From assembly GCF_034387475.1 (NCBI RefSeq), contig NZ_JAXCIL010000001.1, forward strand, positions 868,001-932,000: 64,000 nt of DNA, read 5' to 3'. Below, in pieces: positions 61,502 through 64,000 of the stretch. Source of the stretch: Pseudomonas sp. Teo4. GTDB taxonomy: Bacteria; Pseudomonadota; Gammaproteobacteria; Pseudomonadales; Pseudomonadaceae. Made by a program: the position numbers and the translations under genes. The notes under the pieces were generated by a model that saw nothing but the letters and a program-made list of their open reading frames with translations, had not been told where the DNA came from and searched no databases. Numbering within the stretch: the first letter of the stretch is position 1; each line of letters starts with the position of its first letter.

Positions 61502-62118
61502 ACCTGACCCAACAAGAGTGCACCTTTATGTCCCGTGAATCCGTGATCCAGCCATTCCTTGCGCAAGTGCGCGCCATCCATGAACGCGGCGTCGACCGTG
61601 CGGCCTTGCAGCAGATCGTCGTGCTGCTCGAAGGCCTGGCCAGCCGCCGCGAGCTGTTCAATTTCGAACGCTTTCCAGCGCCGGACGCAGTCAGTGGCGA
61701 GACCCAGTTCCGCTATCGCCTCAACGACGATGGCGAGGCGCCGACCCTCTACGTCAACTCGTTGCTGCCTGGCAAGGCGACCCTGCCGCACAACCATGAG
61801 ACCTGGGCGATCATCGTCGCGGTCGAAGGCCAGGAGCTGAACCGCGTCTATCGCCGTGAGGATGATGGCAGCGACCCGGCCCGCGCCGACCTGCTGCTGG
61901 AGCGTGAGATCGTCGTGCAGCCGGGCACGTCGGTGGCTTTCCTGGGCGAAGACCTGCATGGCATTCGCGTCGAAGGCCAAAGCCCGACCTTGCATTTTCA
62001 CCTGTATGGCCGCCCGCTCGAATCCCTCGACAACCGTTACGGCGTCAAGGAAGACGGCAGCGTGGTGAACTACAACAAATCACAGATGGCGCCTTCCATC
62101 CAAGCCTACGGCCTTTGA
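61498..62118 (+). CDS. cysteine-dioxygenase-like cupin (thiol dioxygenase family)
   Basis: 206 residues from the ATGA overlap; ATG 61528 (MSRESVIQPF) is an alternative start. Cupin motif 1 is PHNHETWAIIVAVEGQELNR, with the His-X-His iron ligands, and motif 2 has DLHGIRV and LHFHLYGRPLE. It is related to cysteine dioxygenase/3-mercaptopropionate dioxygenase, which oxidise a thiol to a sulfinic acid with O2. Its place behind an amino-acid importer and before rhodanese/PLP-lyase domains supports a sulfur-amino-acid role. Confidence 0.85.
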   Translation: MNLTQQECTFMSRESVIQPFLAQVRAIHERGVDRAALQQIVVLLEGLASRRELFNFERFPAPDAVSGETQFRYRLNDDGEAPTLYVNSLLPGKATLPHNHETWAIIVAVEGQELNRVYRREDDGSDPARADLLLEREIVVQPGTSVAFLGEDLHGIRVEGQSPTLHFHLYGRPLESLDNRYGVKEDGSVVNYNKSQMAPSIQAYGL

Positions 62119-62142
62119 CCCAACGACCACGGACTGTGTCCC

Positions 62143-64000
62143 ATGAGCGCGAGCATTACCCCCGCACACCTGCATGACTGGCTGTTCGACGGCCAAGAGA
62201 TCGCCCTGTTCGACGTGCGCGAACACGGCCAGTACGGCGAGGCCCACCTGTTCCACGCCGTTAACCTGCCGTACAGCCGCCTTGAAATCGATGCACCGCG
62301 CCTGGCGCCGAATCCGGCGGTACGCATGGTGGTCTATGACCTTGAGGGCGGCGAACTGGGCCGGCGCGCGGCGCGGCGTCTCGAAGCCCTGGGCTACCGG
62401 TCAGTGTATTGGCTTGAAGGCGGCAGCCTGGCGTGGCAGGCGGCGGGGCATGAGCTGTTTGCCGGTGTGCATTTGCCTTCCAAAGCCTTTGGTGAATTGG
62501 TCGAACATGCCTGCCATACCCCGCGCATAAGTGCCGGGCAGTTGGCCGAGTGGCAGCGCGAAGGTAAACCCTTGGTGTTACTCGATGGCCGGCCTCTGGA
62601 GGAGTTCGCCAAGATGAGCATCCCCGGGGCGACATGCTGCCCAAACGGCGAACTGGGCTACCGCCTCGAGGACCTGGTCAGCGACCCGCACACGCCCGTG
62701 GTGGTCAACTGCGCCGGCCGAACGCGCAGCATCATTGGTGCCCAGACCCTGATCAACCTGGGCATCGACAACCCGGTCTACGCCTTGGAAAACGGCACCC
62801 AGGGCTGGTACCTGGTGGACTTGCCGCTGGACCATGGCAGCCAGCGGCATTACCCGGCCCATGGCGGCCAGGCCTTGGCGCAGCAGCGTGAACGCGCCCG
62901 GCAGCTGGCTCGACAGGCCGGCGTGCAATGGGCATCGGCGGCCAGCGTTCGATCCTGGGCCGAGGCGGGGGAGCGCAGCCTGTTCCTCTGCGACGTACGC
63001 ACCCCTGAAGAATTCGCCCGCGGCAGTTTGTCGGGGGCGCAACATGCCCCTGGGGGGCAGCTGGTGCAGGGGACCGACCTGTACATCGGCGTGCGCAAGG
63101 GGCGTGTGGTGCTGTTCGATGATGACGGCGTACGTGCGCCGATCGCGGCTAGCTGGCTGCGCCAGATGGGACATGAAGCCTATGTGCTCGAAGGTGGCTT
63201 GAGCAGTGGTCTGGCGCTGCCATCGCCGGTTGCGCCTGCGGTGTCGCTGGTCGAGGCGGGGGCCGAAGAGCTCGACGGTGCCTTGTTGATCGACCTGCGC
63301 CCAAGCACTGCCTACCGCAAGCGCCACTTGCAAGGTGCACGCTGGTCCATCCGCCCACGGCTGGCCGACCACGTGCAGGGCGAAACGCGCAAGCTGGTGT
63401 TCATCGCCGACGAGCCGAAGGTTGCACAGCTGGCACTCGGCGAACTGCCGGCCAGCCAACAGTCCAGCGCGCGGCTGTTTCCCAAGGCATTGCTTGACGA
63501 CTGGCCACAGGTTGAAAACGATCTGTCGTTGGCCGATGCCGATTGCATCGATTTTCTGTTCTTCGTGCACGATCGCCACGCCGGCAACAAGGACGCGGCG
63601 CGCCAGTACCTGGCCTGGGAAACCGGCCTTATTGCCCAGATGAGCCCGGCGCAGATTGCCAGCTTCACCCCGCTGACCGCCGCTGAACCGCTGGCCACGC
63701 GGTTGGTGCATGCCGGCCGCGGCGAGCCGGGGCAGGGCGCCCATGGCGTCAACGTGCCGGTCAGCCGACTGAGTACGGTGCTGTTCGACAATGTTGCTGC
63801 GATGCGCGACGCCCGTAGCCGACGCGATCAGGAGCGGGTGCTGAGCTACGGTGCCCGTGGCAACCCCACGGCCCATGCCCTGGAGGACCTGGTCAGCGAG
63901 CTGGAAGGTGGCTACCGCACCAAGCTCTTTGCGACCGGCCTTCAGGCCATCAGCCAGACTTTCCTGGCCTACCTGCGCCCAGGTGACCATCTGCTGGTCA
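62143..64000 (+). CDS. four-rhodanese / cystathionine beta-lyase-type PLP fusion (partial, C-terminus off window)
   Basis: Open from ATG 62143 to the window end, 619 codons so far. Four rhodanese-like domains lie at about residues 5-110, 125-230, 265-365 and 370-470. Only the second keeps the active-site loop, NCAGRTRS with Cys190; domain 1 has YDLEGGE, domain 3 FDDDG and domain 4 IADEP at that place. From about 510 a Cys/Met-metabolism PLP domain begins: LATRLVHAGRG, SRLSTVLFDNV, SYGARGNPTAHALEDLVSEL, the N-terminal third of cystathionine beta-lyase. An in-frame ATG at 63640 has no ribosome site, so I read one fused protein. Confidence 0.85.
   Translation, partial: MSASITPAHLHDWLFDGQEIALFDVREHGQYGEAHLFHAVNLPYSRLEIDAPRLAPNPAVRMVVYDLEGGELGRRAARRLEALGYRSVYWLEGGSLAWQAAGHELFAGVHLPSKAFGELVEHACHTPRISAGQLAEWQREGKPLVLLDGRPLEEFAKMSIPGATCCPNGELGYRLEDLVSDPHTPVVVNCAGRTRSIIGAQTLINLGIDNPVYALENGTQGWYLVDLPLDHGSQRHYPAHGGQALAQQRERARQLARQAGVQWASAASVRSWAEAGERSLFLCDVRTPEEFARGSLSGAQHAPGGQLVQGTDLYIGVRKGRVVLFDDDGVRAPIAASWLRQMGHEAYVLEGGLSSGLALPSPVAPAVSLVEAGAEELDGALLIDLRPSTAYRKRHLQGARWSIRPRLADHVQGETRKLVFIADEPKVAQLALGELPASQQSSARLFPKALLDDWPQVENDLSLADADCIDFLFFVHDRHAGNKDAARQYLAWETGLIAQMSPAQIASFTPLTAAEPLATRLVHAGRGEPGQGAHGVNVPVSRLSTVLFDNVAAMRDARSRRDQERVLSYGARGNPTAHALEDLVSELEGGYRTKLFATGLQAISQTFLAYLRPGDHLLV

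Noticed and set aside
63640..64000. Separate cystathionine beta-lyase gene starting at the in-frame ATG 63640
   Set aside because: There is no stop between it and the rhodanese part and no ribosome site before it. A fusion is the simpler reading, although the window ends before the domain does.
1..64000. Prophage, integrative element or conjugative island
   Set aside because: Apart from the single IS3 element I found no integrase, phage structural or transfer gene and no tRNA with a repeated 3' end.

Overview
The window looks like chromosome of a Pseudomonas putida-group bacterium. The evidence is high GC, Pseudomonas-type protein sequences throughout, and five clusters of the palindromic REP element (core GCCGGCAAGCCGGCTCC) typical of that group. 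I see no plasmid or phage backbone, no rRNA or tRNA genes and no CRISPR array.

Layout. (1) 1-2.6 kb: an AbrB-type membrane protein cut by the window edge, a divergent LysR regulator, and a small secreted protein built on an NHEA tetrapeptide repeat. (2) 2.6-4.5 kb: an SfnR-type sigma-54 activator and a TetR repressor. (3) 4.5-16.8 kb: two overlapping SDR genes, then a seven-gene catabolic run: hyuA, hyuB, class I aminotransferase, uronate-dehydrogenase-like NAD enzyme, FAD amine oxidoreductase, ThDP decarboxylase/synthase-like enzyme and an aldehyde dehydrogenase. The SDR promoter and the hyuA promoter carry the same near-palindromic operator in the same register, which ties both units to the TetR protein. 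(4) 17-24.6 kb: a FadR-type GntR regulator, divergent from a complete branched-chain-type ABC importer, followed by a GabP-like permease. (5) 24.6-26.1 kb: an intact IS3-family (IS150-like) element with a 3-bp target duplication. (6) 26-29.6 kb: a stand-alone penicillin-binding protein 2 and AdhP. (7) 29.8-44.7 kb: a complete three-gene Tc (toxin complex) locus, TcA-TcB-TcC; the TcC has an unusual C-terminal effector domain with a possible His-Cys protease-like dyad. (8) 44.9-52 kb: a polyamine-type ABC importer bracketed by two related aminoaldehyde dehydrogenases. (9) 52-58 kb: three LysR regulators and a 975-residue APH-like kinase/M23-like/class III aminotransferase fusion. (10) 58.4-64 kb: a polar amino-acid ABC importer run directly into a cysteine-dioxygenase-like cupin and a protein fusing four rhodanese domains to a cystathionine beta-lyase-type PLP domain (cut by the window end).

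How the parts fit. Most of the window is uptake plus oxidation of nitrogenous compounds: ring opening of a hydantoin- or lactam-like compound, transamination, decarboxylation, aldehyde oxidation, polyamine/GABA use and sulfur amino-acid use. The Tc locus is a self-contained insecticidal-type toxin island between conserved genes. The two candidates for undescribed biology are the TetR-controlled HyuAB pathway, whose substrate I cannot name, and the TcC effector domain. The rhodanese/PLP-lyase fusion is a third. All functional statements are from reading the sequence by eye; no database search was run.
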